NCBI GenBank assembly: GCA_945898725.1
Contig: CAMDIK010000001.1
Location: 62,001-126,000, forward strand
DNA length: 64,000 nt
Direction: 5' to 3'
Source: Rickettsia typhi
GTDB taxonomy: Bacteria > Pseudomonadota > Alphaproteobacteria > Rickettsiales > Deianiraeaceae
A program made the translations under genes and the position numbers. A model generated the notes under the pieces. The model was not told the DNA's origin. It ran no database searches and saw nothing but the letters and a program-made list of their open reading frames with translations. The stretch's first letter is position 1; the number at the start of each line of letters is the position of its first letter. Positions 1-10,919 of the stretch are shown here, piece by piece.

Positions 1-2
1 TA

Positions 3-398
3 ACCTACGCAGAAAGCAAATTGCCCGATCTTTCCAAGCCCCAAACCTACAATTTTAACTACACAATTGCCGGATCAGACCTTATCGCTCCAATTAAAAT
101 ATTCGACGACGGACAATTCTTATATATGGAATTTCGCGACAGAAACGGCGTGCTTCCGGCATTTTTTGGCGTAGATAGCAAGGGCTATGAATACATTTTA
201 AACTTTAGAATAGTTGGCGACTACGTAATTCTTGAGTCAACCCCGGCAATTTTAACATTGCGAAACGGTTCGGACACGGTTTGCGTATTTAATGAGTCTG
301 CAAAAAAGGAAAATTTCAACTCCGCCGCTATGAAAAAGTCAATCAACAAAGACACAAAACTGCCATTTTCCCCGCCGCCTGCCCCGGAAAAAAATTAG
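3..398 (+). CDS. virB9: VirB9/TrbG-like type IV secretion protein, C-terminal part (truncated by window start)
   Basis: Frame is open to the window edge. 'NFNYTIAGSDLIAPIKIFDDGQFLYMEF..' and '..DYVILESTPAILTLRNGSDTVCVFNES' match the VirB9 C-terminal pattern and align by eye with the second VirB9 at 10920-11813. Confidence 0.8.
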   Translation, partial: TYAESKLPDLSKPQTYNFNYTIAGSDLIAPIKIFDDGQFLYMEFRDRNGVLPAFFGVDSKGYEYILNFRIVGDYVILESTPAILTLRNGSDTVCVFNESAKKENFNSAAMKKSINKDTKLPFSPPPAPEKN

Positions 399-458
399 AT
401 TTTACTTGCAAATTATATTTAATATAATATCGGTTTTATTGGTAATATATAAAATATT

Positions 459-1046
459 ATGAGAATTCTCCTGGTAACACTGGCTTTAATTGCATTTTCA
501 TATTCTGCAAATGCAGAGGAATCTGGTGTAAAAATGGCTATGGTAAATATGCAAAAAATTGAGCAAAAATCTAGCAACATCAAGAAATTGGTAGACGTAA
601 TATCGGAAAAACGCAAGAAACACTACGATGAATTTCAGCAAATGGAAAAAAATATCACAAAAGACACTGAAGACCTAAAGGCGAAAGCTTCCGTGCTTTC
701 TTCCGATAAAATTAAAAAAGAAGAGCTGGAAATCCAAAAAAAAATCGACAGTTATACAAGAAAAATCCAACAACAAAGCAAGATATTCGAACTTGTGGAG
801 ATATCTGTACTTAAAAAACTAAATGAATGCATGTTGCAACAGGTGAATGAAATTGGCAAAAAGCAAGAGTATGACTTGATTTTGCAATCTAGCCACGTTG
901 TGTTTTATTCCAGTAAAATCAGAGATATTACAGACCTGGTGGTGGAAAAATTTGACAATACAAAATGCAAAATTGACCTGCAAGATTATTTCAAACAGGC
1001 GGAAAAAGACTTATTGGATATGGAAAAAAGGCAGAATGGTAAGTAG
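459..1046 (+). CDS. skp: OmpH/Skp-family periplasmic chaperone
   Basis: Signal peptide, coiled-coil Lys/Glu-rich body, 'MAMVNMQKI' start, and position directly upstream of lpxD. Confidence 0.8.
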   Translation: MRILLVTLALIAFSYSANAEESGVKMAMVNMQKIEQKSSNIKKLVDVISEKRKKHYDEFQQMEKNITKDTEDLKAKASVLSSDKIKKEELEIQKKIDSYTRKIQQQSKIFELVEISVLKKLNECMLQQVNEIGKKQEYDLILQSSHVVFYSSKIRDITDLVVEKFDNTKCKIDLQDYFKQAEKDLLDMEKRQNGK

Positions 1047-2151
1047 TTTATTTTTTAAAAAATCGGTAGATTATATAAGACTGGCGCAGATACCTGAAAT
1101 AATAGGTTTTTCTTGTAAATTTCCCAGTGAATTTAACGAAAAAGCGATATATGAAGTTTCAAATTTGCAGTCTGGTGGTGCCGGCTGTGTGTCTTTTTTT
1201 CAGAACCGAAAATACGCTGCCATGCTTGAAAAAACCGCATGTGAGTTCTGTTTTGTGGCGGAAAATGACTTAAAATACGTTCCAAAAAACACAATCGCCC
1301 TGGTATGCGGCGAGCCATACCTCGCCATGGCGAAAATTTCGGCATATTTCTACGAGGCAAGCACCACGCCAAAAATAAGCATCAATTACGGCGATTTTAC
1401 CAGCAATTCCGGGCGAATATCTAAATCTGCAAAAATAGATAAATCGGCGATAATAGGCGAAAATGCGCAAATTGGCGACGGGGTGGTAATTGAAGCAGGG
1501 GTGAAAATTGGAAAAAATGCAATAATTTCCCACAATTCCGTGATTGGCGCAAACTGCAAAATTGGCGATAACTGCACAATATTTGAAAATTGCACAATAA
1601 AATACAGCATAATTGGCGATAACTGCACATTTAAAAATGGTGCAAAAATCGGGCAAGATGGCTTTGGGTTTGCACCTGACAAAATTGCCGGATCCTTGTT
1701 TAAAATTGTGCAACTGGGAGTTGTAAAAATAGGAAATTCCGTTGAAATTGGGGCGAATTCCTGCGTAGATCGTGGATCTTTAGACGACACCGTAATATCG
1801 GACGGGGTGAAAATTGACAATCTTGTGCAAATTGGACACAATGTGAAAATCGGCGCAATGACGGTAATAGCCGGTTGCACGGGAATTGCCGGAAGCGCAA
1901 ATATCGGCAGCGGGTGCATGATTGGCGGGCAAGTTGGCGTTGTTGGGCACATCACCATCGGTAACGGAGTGAAAATTGCCGCAAGAAGCATGGTTGAATC
2001 TTCGATAAAAGATGGGAAAACTATAGCCGGAAGCCCTGCAACAAACATGCAAGAATGGCTGCAATCTGTTGCGGTTATTCGAAAAATTGTAAAAATGCGT
2101 CGCAAATTTTTCAAAGATAACTTCCTCACGCCGGAAAGAATACCAAATTAA
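1036..2151 (+). CDS. lpxD: UDP-3-O-acylglucosamine N-acyltransferase LpxD
   Basis: Hexapeptide-repeat protein with '[14 protein letters not shown]'. ORF is listed from 898, but the ATG at 1036 ([22 protein letters not shown]) is the sensible start. Confidence 0.93.
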   Translation: MVSSLFFKKSVDYIRLAQIPEIIGFSCKFPSEFNEKAIYEVSNLQSGGAGCVSFFQNRKYAAMLEKTACEFCFVAENDLKYVPKNTIALVCGEPYLAMAKISAYFYEASTTPKISINYGDFTSNSGRISKSAKIDKSAIIGENAQIGDGVVIEAGVKIGKNAIISHNSVIGANCKIGDNCTIFENCTIKYSIIGDNCTFKNGAKIGQDGFGFAPDKIAGSLFKIVQLGVVKIGNSVEIGANSCVDRGSLDDTVISDGVKIDNLVQIGHNVKIGAMTVIAGCTGIAGSANIGSGCMIGGQVGVVGHITIGNGVKIAARSMVESSIKDGKTIAGSPATNMQEWLQSVAVIRKIVKMRRKFFKDNFLTPERIPN

Positions 2152-2223
2152 CTTTTGAATTGAAATCACTGAAATATATCAGATCAGGAACGGCGCAATC
2201 GCGTACAACAAATTTCTAGAAAA

Positions 2224-4482
2224 TTACACCTCATCATCAATATCGCCATCCTCAATCGCGTCAGTGAAAAGATGTTTCTTCTTAATTCCCTCAATAAACG
2301 GAAATAGCGCTTTAGCCCTGGTTGGGTGGCGCAATTTTCGCAATGCTTTTGCTTCAATTTGACGAATTCTCTCGCGCGTTACGCTGAAATCCTTCCCAAC
2401 TTCCTCAAGAGTTTTATCAAATTGCAGGCTAATTCCAAATCTTTCACGCAACACTCGCTCTTCGCGCGGGGTTAAACTTGCCAAAACTTCGGTGGAAATT
2501 TTGTTCAAAATCATAGCCTCGGTTGCGTCCAGCGGAGAAACCGCGTTCAAATCTTGCACTATGTCAATATGGCGAATATCCCCGTCGCCAATTGGGGTAT
2601 CCAAACTTATAGGGTCGCGGGCGATTCGCATTGCCTTGCGAATTTTGTCAATTGGCATCACCAGCTCCGTTGCAAGCTCTTTTTGAGTTGGTTCGCGCCC
2701 CAGTTTTTTAGACATATCGCGAATTGTTTTGTTAAGTTTTCCAATTAATTCCAGCACGTGCACGGGAATTCTAATTGTTCTTGCTTGGTCGGCAATTGCC
2801 CTATTTGTTGCCTGTTTTATCCACCAAGTTGCGTAAGTTGAAAATTTATGCCCGCGTTTATAGTCAAATTTATCAACAGCGCGCATCAAGCCGATATTCC
2901 CCTCTTGAATTAGGTCAATTAGCGGTATTCCACGATTCGTATATCGCTTAACAATAGACACAACAAGACGCAAATTCGCCTGTATCATCTGGGTTTTGCA
3001 AGCTTGGGTCTCTCTTCTGTGCCGCTGCATGCGCACAATATTTTCCTTAAATTTTGCAACTTTTGTGACGATGTTTTTCTTCACCAAAATCTCAATTTCC
3101 TTCTTGACTGTTGTTACCTCGTCACCAAATTTCTCAACCAGCATCTGCCAATTTGGCTTTTTTGGAACATTTTCCAGCCAGGCATCGTTAATTTCATTCC
3201 CATTGTAATATTTCAAGCAATCAACCCGCGGAATTGCACATTTGTCCGTCAGGGCAAGCAAATTTGCCTCAAGTTTTGATAATTTCACATGCGCTTCCTC
3301 GCACTTTTTTACTATAAGATTAATAATATTCTGGTGCAATTTTATCGCCAAAACCTTTTCAAAAAGATTATCGCGCATTTTTTCATATTTTACAGCATCA
3401 AAGTCCAATTCATACAACTCGTCCTTCTGCATGCGCAGCATTTTTAAGCATAAATCGGTTATATCATTGAGCATTTCCATAACTTTCGGGCGCAAGGCAA
3501 CCTCCATTGCAGCAAAAGATACAACATTTTCATCGGTAAATTCGTCCAGTTCATCGTCCAGCTCACCGCTGTCAGAATCACCATATTCTGCAGATTTTGA
3601 GCGCAAATACGAAATGCGATTTTGCATTATTTCGCTTGAATTTAGCGGCTGACCCTCTTCATCTTCTACGACATTTTCCCCGTATTCTTCGGAATAAAGC
3701 GCGTCAATATCAATAACCTCGCGCATTTGCACTTTGCTGGTATTTAGGTCATCATAAACGCTAATTAGTTCATTCATTCCAATTGCACTATCGCAAATAT
3801 GAAGCACAATCATCTTGTTTCCATGCTCGATTTTTTTCGCAATTTCAACCTCTTGATCTTTACTTAAAAGCACAGGTGTGCCTATTTGCTTCATGTAAGT
3901 TTTCAGGGCGTCTTCAACAACTATAGTTCCGGTTTCTTCCTGCTGTTGTTTTGGAGCTTTTGTTTTTTCAAGATCTTCCACCTCGCCGGTGATGTCAATT
4001 CCAGCTTCATTTAACATCGCCATCATGTCGTCATACATATCCGGAGTGGTTTTTCCGGGCATTTCATTGGCAATATCATTGTATGTTACATACCCCAGCT
4101 CCCTGCCTTTTTTTAGTAAAGGGCGCAAGTGTTTTGTAAGGGAAATTTTACTTTTAACAGAGCTATTTTCAATATATTTGATAAATTCATCAACATCGCG
4201 ATGCAAAACATCCTCGCTCACCACCTCGTGTTTTTCCTCTTTTTCGAATGATTTTTGCTCCTGTATTTCAATTGTATTATCTTCCTCAACTACCGATTTT
4301 ACAGGCTCAAGTTTTACAACTTTTTTAACATTTTCTCTACTTTTCTCATCTTTGTTACCAGATTTAGGCACGGTATTATTTGGCTTTAAAGGCGAATTTG
4401 TGCCAGTAATTTTCAGTGAAATCTTACCCAAATTATCCTTCTTGTTTTTTTTTGAATCCCCGATTTTTTTCTTATCAGCCAT
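2224..4482 (-). CDS. rpoD: RNA polymerase primary sigma factor RpoD
   Basis: '[56 protein letters not shown]' and the region 4 HTH '[30 protein letters not shown]'. Confidence 0.98.
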   Translation of the reverse strand: MADKKKIGDSKKNKKDNLGKISLKITGTNSPLKPNNTVPKSGNKDEKSRENVKKVVKLEPVKSVVEEDNTIEIQEQKSFEKEEKHEVVSEDVLHRDVDEFIKYIENSSVKSKISLTKHLRPLLKKGRELGYVTYNDIANEMPGKTTPDMYDDMMAMLNEAGIDITGEVEDLEKTKAPKQQQEETGTIVVEDALKTYMKQIGTPVLLSKDQEVEIAKKIEHGNKMIVLHICDSAIGMNELISVYDDLNTSKVQMREVIDIDALYSEEYGENVVEDEEGQPLNSSEIMQNRISYLRSKSAEYGDSDSGELDDELDEFTDENVVSFAAMEVALRPKVMEMLNDITDLCLKMLRMQKDELYELDFDAVKYEKMRDNLFEKVLAIKLHQNIINLIVKKCEEAHVKLSKLEANLLALTDKCAIPRVDCLKYYNGNEINDAWLENVPKKPNWQMLVEKFGDEVTTVKKEIEILVKKNIVTKVAKFKENIVRMQRHRRETQACKTQMIQANLRLVVSIVKRYTNRGIPLIDLIQEGNIGLMRAVDKFDYKRGHKFSTYATWWIKQATNRAIADQARTIRIPVHVLELIGKLNKTIRDMSKKLGREPTQKELATELVMPIDKIRKAMRIARDPISLDTPIGDGDIRHIDIVQDLNAVSPLDATEAMILNKISTEVLASLTPREERVLRERFGISLQFDKTLEEVGKDFSVTRERIRQIEAKALRKLRHPTRAKALFPFIEGIKKKHLFTDAIEDGDIDDEV

Positions 4483-4605
4483 ATTACATTACTTACGACT
4501 TAACGCCTGGGTTAGACTATGACTGCCTTTAAATAAAATACAAGCTTTTTCTGCTTCCGGCTTGCAATTAAATTCACGCCAAAAAACATCGTTTTAACGC
4601 AAAAT

Positions 4606-5136
4606 ATGAAAGGAGAAATTTTAACACTAACAGAAATTAACAAAATTAAGGCTATAGCACTGGAATTGATAGACGAAACCGCAAAATTAACCCAGGAAAT
4701 CAAAAATTTGGAATCCGCCGAAAAATCTTCTGAAAAAATAGCAACGGCAACCAATATTTTAGACAAACAAATAAGAATTTTGGGGAATTTAAGCAAAATT
4801 GAATACAAGCAAGACCCAATAAACCAAGAAGATTCCACAAGTCTTTCGCGTTTGCAAGTTATGGCGCGCACTTTAGCCCTTAGCGGACTGACAATTTTAT
4901 GCCCGAAAAACCCCACGGAAAACGAATATTTGATCTACAAAACAGTAGAATATATCAACCCAATTGTAAATGGTAGAGCTTACCACATTCCCACGCCAGA
5001 GGAGGTTTTTGGCGCAATTTTTGACGAAAATTCTGATGAAAATTCACCCCAAGAAGTGGAAAATTTTGAAATTTTTAGGAAAGAATCCACCACCCGCCAA
5101 GAAAAACAGCAAAAATTATGGGAAACTTCAAGCTAG
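4606..5136 (+). CDS. Hypothetical protein, 176 aa
   Basis: Intact ORF in the gap between rpoD (-) and mnmA (-). Coiled-coil-like N-terminus; no family recognised. Confidence 0.6.
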   Translation: MKGEILTLTEINKIKAIALELIDETAKLTQEIKNLESAEKSSEKIATATNILDKQIRILGNLSKIEYKQDPINQEDSTSLSRLQVMARTLALSGLTILCPKNPTENEYLIYKTVEYINPIVNGRAYHIPTPEEVFGAIFDENSDENSPQEVENFEIFRKESTTRQEKQQKLWETSS

Positions 5137-5146
5137 GCAAGGCTTT

Positions 5147-6232
5147 TTAGATAATCCAGCCCCCGCCAATCACCATAGTTCCATCATACATCACGCATGC
5201 CTGACCTTTTGTTATCGCTCTGCCCGGGGTTTTAAGGGAAATTTTGTAAAAATCGCCACTTTTTGTAACAATTGCAGGAATTTCATTTTGCAGCGCCCGA
5301 AGCACAACATTGCACTCGAATTCTTGCAAATTTTCATGCGCCTGACTGATAAAATTCACATCTCCAATTGTCAAACTGCTTTCAAAAAGCAAATCTTCCC
5401 CGCCAATATACACCAAATTATTAGCAATATCGGTGGAAATTACATACAATGGAACGCCGCTGCCCCCAACGCCAATTCCGCGCCTTTGCCCTCTTGTGTA
5501 AAACATTGCCCCGCTGTGTTTTCCAACAATTTTGCCTGTTTCCAAGCGAATTATGTCCCCGGGCTTTTCGAAATTTGGGTCAATTTTTTTCAAAAAACCC
5601 ACGTGATCCCCGTCCGGAATGAAGCAAATATCCTGGCTTTCGCGCTTTTCACTTATAGAAACCCCAAGATCTCTTGCAAGTTGCCTGGTTTGCGATTTTT
5701 CATAGCCCCCAAGCGGGAAAAGTGCCATTTCCAACTGCTGCCTTGTTGTTGCAAAGAGGAAGTAACTTTGATCTTTAGATTTATCAAGCGCCGCGTGCAT
5801 TTCCACACCATTTTCGCCATCAATTCTGCGCACATAATGCCCTGTTGCCACGTAATCTATACCCAAATCCTTCGCAACCTTAACCATATCGCGAAATTTC
5901 ACGCTTTGATTGCACCTAACGCACGGAATCGGCGTAATGCCATTTTTGTAACTTTCCACAAAATTATCCACCACATCGCGCTTAAATTCGCTTTCATAAT
6001 TGATAACATAATGAGAAATTCCAATGTCTGTAGAGACTTTTTTGGCATCATAAGTGTCTTTTGACCCGCAACAAGCCTTGCTTTTTCCCACAACCTCTTC
6101 CTGTTTGTAAAGCTGTAAAGTTACCCCAACCACATTATAGCCATCTTTTTTTAAAATTGCCGCAACGGTAGAGCTATCCACCCCGCCGGACATCCCAACT
6201 AATACGCTTTTTTTGCTTTTATCTATTATCAT
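5147..6232 (-). CDS. mnmA: tRNA-specific 2-thiouridylase MnmA
   Basis: 'VLVGMSGGVDSSTVAAIL', 'PIPCVRCNQSVKF', 'ESQDICFIPDGDH', 'YTRGQRRGIGVGG'. Confidence 0.97.
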   Translation of the reverse strand: MIIDKSKKSVLVGMSGGVDSSTVAAILKKDGYNVVGVTLQLYKQEEVVGKSKACCGSKDTYDAKKVSTDIGISHYVINYESEFKRDVVDNFVESYKNGITPIPCVRCNQSVKFRDMVKVAKDLGIDYVATGHYVRRIDGENGVEMHAALDKSKDQSYFLFATTRQQLEMALFPLGGYEKSQTRQLARDLGVSISEKRESQDICFIPDGDHVGFLKKIDPNFEKPGDIIRLETGKIVGKHSGAMFYTRGQRRGIGVGGSGVPLYVISTDIANNLVYIGGEDLLFESSLTIGDVNFISQAHENLQEFECNVVLRALQNEIPAIVTKSGDFYKISLKTPGRAITKGQACVMYDGTMVIGGGWII

Positions 6233-6996
6233 ATAAGGTTATTTCTGCGAAAACTAAAACTGTCGTCATTTGATATTATTATATGGTCATATACCACGCC
6301 GTCCACCGCGCGCAGCAAATCTGCCAATTCCGTTGTTATTTCTATGTCTTCTTTTGAAGGGTAAACCACGCCAGATGGGTGATTATGCGCCAAAACCACA
6401 TATTTCGCCCCAATATTTGTGAATTTTTTGATGATATTCCTGAAATTTACATTTATTTTATCAACAAATCCAGATTCAATGCACTGCTCGGCAACAATTC
6501 TATGCCCAATATCAAGGTAGAAAATATAGAACTTTTCCTCGGAAATTCCTGCAATTTGCAGCTTTAAATGGGTTGTGAAATCTGCCCAAGATTTTAGCAA
6601 AGATTGATTTTTAAAGGCGAAATTCAGGCTGTCATCACGGAATTTCTTCAGCACCACCAGGGCATTTAAAATCTCCCTGGAAACCCCATATTCAGATAAA
6701 TAATGCTCGTCCGCCAGCAAAAGGCTGCTTGAATTCTGCAATTTTTGCGATAAATTATTCAATTCCTCTAGGTTTATTTTTGGATTTATTGCCATGATAA
6801 AACGGAATAAAACATCTTGCATTTGATAATTTTCCGGGGTAATTATGTTAAGTTTTGCGCTGTCGTCAGATGCGTTTTCAACCTGCACGCTAAAAGAATT
6901 GTTATTGGTAAAATTGTGCATTTTCCCCGATTCATCCTCAAGATTTCCCGCGTTTAACCCCAGAACGTTAAATCTTTTCATACCGCTATATTGCAA
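6229..6996 (-). CDS. radC: RadC family JAB-domain protein
   Basis: 'VVLAHNHPSGVVYPSKEDIEIT' motif. Overlaps the mnmA start by 4 bp. Confidence 0.9.
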   Translation of the reverse strand: MQYSGMKRFNVLGLNAGNLEDESGKMHNFTNNNSFSVQVENASDDSAKLNIITPENYQMQDVLFRFIMAINPKINLEELNNLSQKLQNSSSLLLADEHYLSEYGVSREILNALVVLKKFRDDSLNFAFKNQSLLKSWADFTTHLKLQIAGISEEKFYIFYLDIGHRIVAEQCIESGFVDKINVNFRNIIKKFTNIGAKYVVLAHNHPSGVVYPSKEDIEITTELADLLRAVDGVVYDHIIISNDDSFSFRRNNLI

Positions 6997-7120
6997 AAAA
7001 ATTACAAGATTCTATATAGGAAAATGAGGTTTTAATCAAAAGTCAATAAAAAAAATATTGCATATTATATAAGTCGGGGTATGTTGGTGTATAAAAATGT
7101 AAGTTTTGTAAGTTAGTTTT

Positions 7121-7702
7121 ATGCACTTGGAGATACACGCAGATCACGCAATTAAGGTAAAAGATACATTCAGAGATTATGCACTATCTATAATAGAGTC
7201 TTTAGCTGAAACCTATCTTACCCACATTGCAATGGACGAAATTTCAGCGAATATTGAGTTAAATGAAGGGAAAAACTCACATTCATGCAAGGTTACAATT
7301 CACGGTGGACACCACACAATTTTTAGATCCGACGCAACGGAAACGGGAAATATTTCCGAGGTATTTGAACTTGCAATCACAAAATTGAAGAATAACCTTA
7401 GAAAACACAAGAATAAATTTGACAAATACCACAAAAATCAATCAAAAGATTCCAAGCACAACATAACCAAACACATAGCTAGTTACGCAAAATTTTCTGA
7501 CGAAGAACCCGATATTAGCTCTGTGATTTCAAGCCAAGAGCAAAGATTGGAAATTCTAAATTCCATCGAGGCTGTTATGCGAATTGACCTTGAAAATATC
7601 AACGGTTTAGCATATATAGACGCTGAAACTGGGCATATGTCATTTGTTTACAAAAGGGTTGACGGGAATCTATCCTTTATAGATACTGGTAAAAAATTAT
7701 AG
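7121..7702 (+). CDS. hpf: Ribosome hibernation promoting factor (HPF/RaiA family, long form)
   Basis: N-terminal S30AE-like 'MHLEIHADHAIKVKDTFRDY', KH-rich linker and C-terminal 'AYIDAETGHMSFVYKRVDGNLSFID'. Confidence 0.8.
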   Translation: MHLEIHADHAIKVKDTFRDYALSIIESLAETYLTHIAMDEISANIELNEGKNSHSCKVTIHGGHHTIFRSDATETGNISEVFELAITKLKNNLRKHKNKFDKYHKNQSKDSKHNITKHIASYAKFSDEEPDISSVISSQEQRLEILNSIEAVMRIDLENINGLAYIDAETGHMSFVYKRVDGNLSFIDTGKKL

Positions 7703-7717
7703 TTTTTTGTTATATTT

Positions 7718-8842
7718 GTGGTTAATAGTTTATTAAATCTTAGAAATAAGCGCCGTAAAAATGGCATGTTTTTATCAATAGAGTTAATTACGGTTATAAT
7801 AATTGTAGTGGTGATTATAGCATCTACCGCTTCTGCTACAAAATATATGTATGAAACATACCGCCAAAAGATAATGCTAAAGGAAATTATGGGCTATCAA
7901 GAGGCATTTAAAAAATTCTATACCACATATGGCTACGAAGCTGGGCTAATTAAAAGCACTCAAATGAGCGGAGAATTAAACTCGCCCAACTTAGCATCCG
8001 TAGGAATAACCAATGGGCTTGAATCATTTCGCGAACTTGCTCTGGCAGGGTTAATTTCAAGCGACAAAGTTAATCTAAAAGTATTATTTAACGCAACAAC
8101 ATCAAGCGCGACCCCCAGTGCAAGCGGACTAACAATATATGGAAATTTTTCTAGCGCCACCGATAAAGCATATAGCTACCTTGATCAGGTTGTGGGGAAT
8201 ATCCTTCCCCGAGCTTCATGGAATTACAATGTTCACTTTAATGCAACGGTAGATTCAATACACTACAAAACCTTTACGACAGTAGAAAGTGGTGATAAAA
8301 CACTTTTTAGAATTGGGCGTGACATACTTGGTGGAAGTTTAAACCGCGTGATGTCATTGTCAAACGAGTATTCCTACAATGGACTTACCTCAAACTCTTC
8401 AACAAGTCCATATTTGTTTAGCTTGGGTTATGGCGCTAATACCAACTGGAAGTGTTACGATCTCGCAAATTGCACTACAACGCTTACTGCTACCACAGGA
8501 ACGGTTTTTACTCCACGCATTGCAGCAATGTCATCAATTGATGCATATAAACTTGACTTAAAGGCTGACGATGGGCACCCTGGAACTGGATGGATAATGG
8601 CTGAAAATGTAATGCCTTATACCAGCGCAGATAGGGTTAAGGGGTTAGGTTGCCATACAGCTCCATTGAACTACACAAGTGGAACTGATGGATGGATTAG
8701 AATAGCTGAAGGTGGTTTAGATACAGCCGCAAACACACTTACCGCTTCAACATTTCAAAGTGTTGCATACAATAACAGCTCATCATTCACACCATACAAT
8801 GGATGTGTGATGTTCTTTAATATTTCCGTTGAAAATACCTAA
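7718..8842 (+). CDS. Type IV pilin-like/prepilin-type protein
   Basis: 'KNGMFLSIELITVIIIVVVIIASTASA' N-terminal helix. 'LDLKADDGHPGTGWI' and C-terminal 'NGCVMFF' resemble the pilin-like protein at 9957-10700. GTG start. Confidence 0.75.
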   Translation: MVNSLLNLRNKRRKNGMFLSIELITVIIIVVVIIASTASATKYMYETYRQKIMLKEIMGYQEAFKKFYTTYGYEAGLIKSTQMSGELNSPNLASVGITNGLESFRELALAGLISSDKVNLKVLFNATTSSATPSASGLTIYGNFSSATDKAYSYLDQVVGNILPRASWNYNVHFNATVDSIHYKTFTTVESGDKTLFRIGRDILGGSLNRVMSLSNEYSYNGLTSNSSTSPYLFSLGYGANTNWKCYDLANCTTTLTATTGTVFTPRIAAMSSIDAYKLDLKADDGHPGTGWIMAENVMPYTSADRVKGLGCHTAPLNYTSGTDGWIRIAEGGLDTAANTLTASTFQSVAYNNSSSFTPYNGCVMFFNISVENT

Positions 8843-8845
8843 TTA

Positions 8846-8872
8846 ATTCACCGGGTTTGCCCGTGAAAAATT
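8846..8872. terminator. GC-rich hairpin between convergent genes, candidate bidirectional terminator
   Basis: TTCACCGGGTTTGCCCGTGAA stem-loop between the pilin-like gene (+) and obg (-). Confidence 0.5.
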
Positions 8873-8910
8873 AACTTTCTGTTCTTGGTGAATGCTAATA
8901 ATTGAATTTC

Positions 8911-9903
8911 CTATATAACTTCTGTTTCTGAAATATCTTCTATAGCCTTGCCTATATTTTCAAGATTTTCACGAGTAAAACTGGAAACAAACAAGCATTT
9001 TTTGCCCTTGAATTGCAACTTTATCGCCTTCATTAATTCAAAAATCCCCGATTCCACAGCATCAATTTTACTGAAAACTAAAATCTCCTTCTTTTTTGCA
9101 AGCAGTGGGTTATACATTTTTAGTTCATTACGAATAATGCTATAATCCCGCTTTAAATCTGCAGAATTAATATCAATTAAATGGATAATTGCACGGCAAC
9201 GCTCAACATGGCGCAAAAATTTATGCCCAAGCCCGACATTTTGATGGGCATTTTCAATTAAACCCGGAATATCCGCAACAATATACTGTTTATAATTCAC
9301 CTCCAACATCCCTAAAACCGGATTAATTGTTGTAAAAGGATAGTCTCCAACTGCAGATTTCGTATTTGTAATAGAGTTAATCAAGGTTGATTTCCCGGCG
9401 TTGGGAAGTCCAATAATTCCAACATCGCAAAGCAATTTCAGGCGAAAAATAAATTTTCCTATTTGCCCTTTGGTGCCTGGGGTTGTTTGACGCGGTGCGC
9501 GATTTACCGAAGTTTTAAATGAGGCATTTCCCCTGCCCCCACGCCCGCCTTCAACCAATATAAATCTCTCGCCAGGATTGCAAATATCACATAAAAGTAT
9601 GTCGCTGTCATAGTCAATTATTTGCGTTCCAAGCGGCACAATAAGCTCAACATCGTTACCACTTTCACCGGTTCTAAGGCGCCCGCTACCAGACCCTCCC
9701 GAGTCTGCAGCAAATCTTCTTTGGTGCTTAAATTTACTTAAAGTTGTAAAGCTGGGGGATGCAATAACCACAATATTCCCTCCATTTCCGCCATTTCCGC
9801 CGTCTGGCCCGCCTTCAGGAACGAACTTTTCTCTACGAAAACTACTAGACCCATTTCCCCCATTTCCCGCAACTGCGTGTATTACTACTTCATCTACAAA
9901 CAT
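8911..9903 (-). CDS. obg: GTPase Obg/CgtA
   Basis: 'MFVDEVVIHAVAGNGGNGSSSFRREKFVPEGGPDGGNGGNGG' and 'VGIIGLPNAGKSTLINSIT'. Confidence 0.98.
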   Translation of the reverse strand: MFVDEVVIHAVAGNGGNGSSSFRREKFVPEGGPDGGNGGNGGNIVVIASPSFTTLSKFKHQRRFAADSGGSGSGRLRTGESGNDVELIVPLGTQIIDYDSDILLCDICNPGERFILVEGGRGGRGNASFKTSVNRAPRQTTPGTKGQIGKFIFRLKLLCDVGIIGLPNAGKSTLINSITNTKSAVGDYPFTTINPVLGMLEVNYKQYIVADIPGLIENAHQNVGLGHKFLRHVERCRAIIHLIDINSADLKRDYSIIRNELKMYNPLLAKKKEILVFSKIDAVESGIFELMKAIKLQFKGKKCLFVSSFTRENLENIGKAIEDISETEVI

Positions 9904-9956
9904 TTTTTTGACTTTAAAACACCCTTATTTTTAGCAACATTTTATAATATTCAAGC

Positions 9957-10700
9957 TTAATATTCATTCAAAATCATCGAAAAAATACAGCCATTTGTTT
10001 TATCATTTTTATACACAATTGAAGCCTGGTAAACACCAACAGTTGGCGTGCCAGATCCCGTATTGCAACGTAAATTTGCGTCATTTAGCCCAAGCACAAA
10101 ACCATCCAGGGGTTCTCCATCATCAATTTTTACATCAATTTCCTGCATATTTACAGCCCTTACCGCGCCAATATAACCCCTGCCATTAGTGGTATTTTGC
10201 ACAGAATACCCCGCCAATTCAAGCAATATTTTATATCTTGAGCCAAAACCTCCGCCTGAAATTTCCACGGGAATTTCGCTTCCAAGCCTATAGCCGCCGT
10301 CCAGAATAACGCGTGACTTTGGAAGATTAACACCAGGAATTGAGCTATAAGCAAAGGTAAAATTCCCTGTAATTATAGCAGCTTTTGCCATGTGATGCCA
10401 TGCAAATAATGACTCGTGACTGCTATTTACAACATCGTAAAACCCATTTCCATTTCCAGATCTACTCGCACCCATTGCCGCCCCTGCATTTTCAAAATCT
10501 CCCGGAAGTGCTTTATATATTTCATAAAATTTAGCAACATTTCTGCGAAGTGCTGTAATTTCGTAAATTAAAGACTGATTCTTTCCAGATTCCAAAAACT
10601 GCGCTGCAAAAACAGTCATTGAAGCCAAAACTCCTACAATAATTAACACAATCGCCATTTCCGCAAGCATGAATCCCGATTTTACTCTTTTTACTTTCAT
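9957..10700 (-). CDS. Prepilin-type N-terminal cleavage/methylation protein
   Basis: Canonical 'KSG|FMLAEMAIVLIIVGVLASMTVF', then 'DVKIDDGEPLDGFV' and C-terminal 'NGCIFSMIL'. Confidence 0.88.
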   Translation of the reverse strand: MKVKRVKSGFMLAEMAIVLIIVGVLASMTVFAAQFLESGKNQSLIYEITALRRNVAKFYEIYKALPGDFENAGAAMGASRSGNGNGFYDVVNSSHESLFAWHHMAKAAIITGNFTFAYSSIPGVNLPKSRVILDGGYRLGSEIPVEISGGGFGSRYKILLELAGYSVQNTTNGRGYIGAVRAVNMQEIDVKIDDGEPLDGFVLGLNDANLRCNTGSGTPTVGVYQASIVYKNDKTNGCIFSMILNEY

Positions 10701-10744
10701 TTTATTCTTTATATATTACAATGAACCACCCTGTTATATTAAAG

Positions 10745-10918
10745 ATGAAAATAATAATCAACACCGGAATTGCCTTTTTTTGTTTATTTATTACATCATG
10801 CGGGCGATACGAGAAAAGATTGTATGAAAAACCGCGAGAATCCTACACGCCGGAACAACTAAAAGGTAAACCCAAGTTGCGCGAAGATGTCAATAAGCAG
10901 TTTGACGTGGATGCCTAG
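10745..10918 (+). CDS. Small lipoprotein, 57 aa (candidate VirB7-like)
   Basis: 'MKIIINTGIAFFCLFITSCG' with lipobox TSCG. Convergent with virB9, 1 bp apart. Listed from 10721; the ATG at 10745 gives a clean signal peptide. Confidence 0.65.
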   Translation: MKIIINTGIAFFCLFITSCGRYEKRLYEKPRESYTPEQLKGKPKLREDVNKQFDVDA

Positions 10919-10919
10919 A

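Noticed and set aside
1386-2129. 247-aa minus ORF opposite lpxD
   Set aside because: Mirror of the hexapeptide-repeat codons of LpxD; a low-complexity antisense ORF.
3989-4522. 177-aa plus ORF opposite rpoD N-terminus
   Set aside because: Antisense shadow of a confidently identified rpoD.
4970-6064. 364-aa plus ORF opposite mnmA
   Set aside because: Antisense to mnmA, which has all its motifs; the translated sequence has no domain-like pattern.
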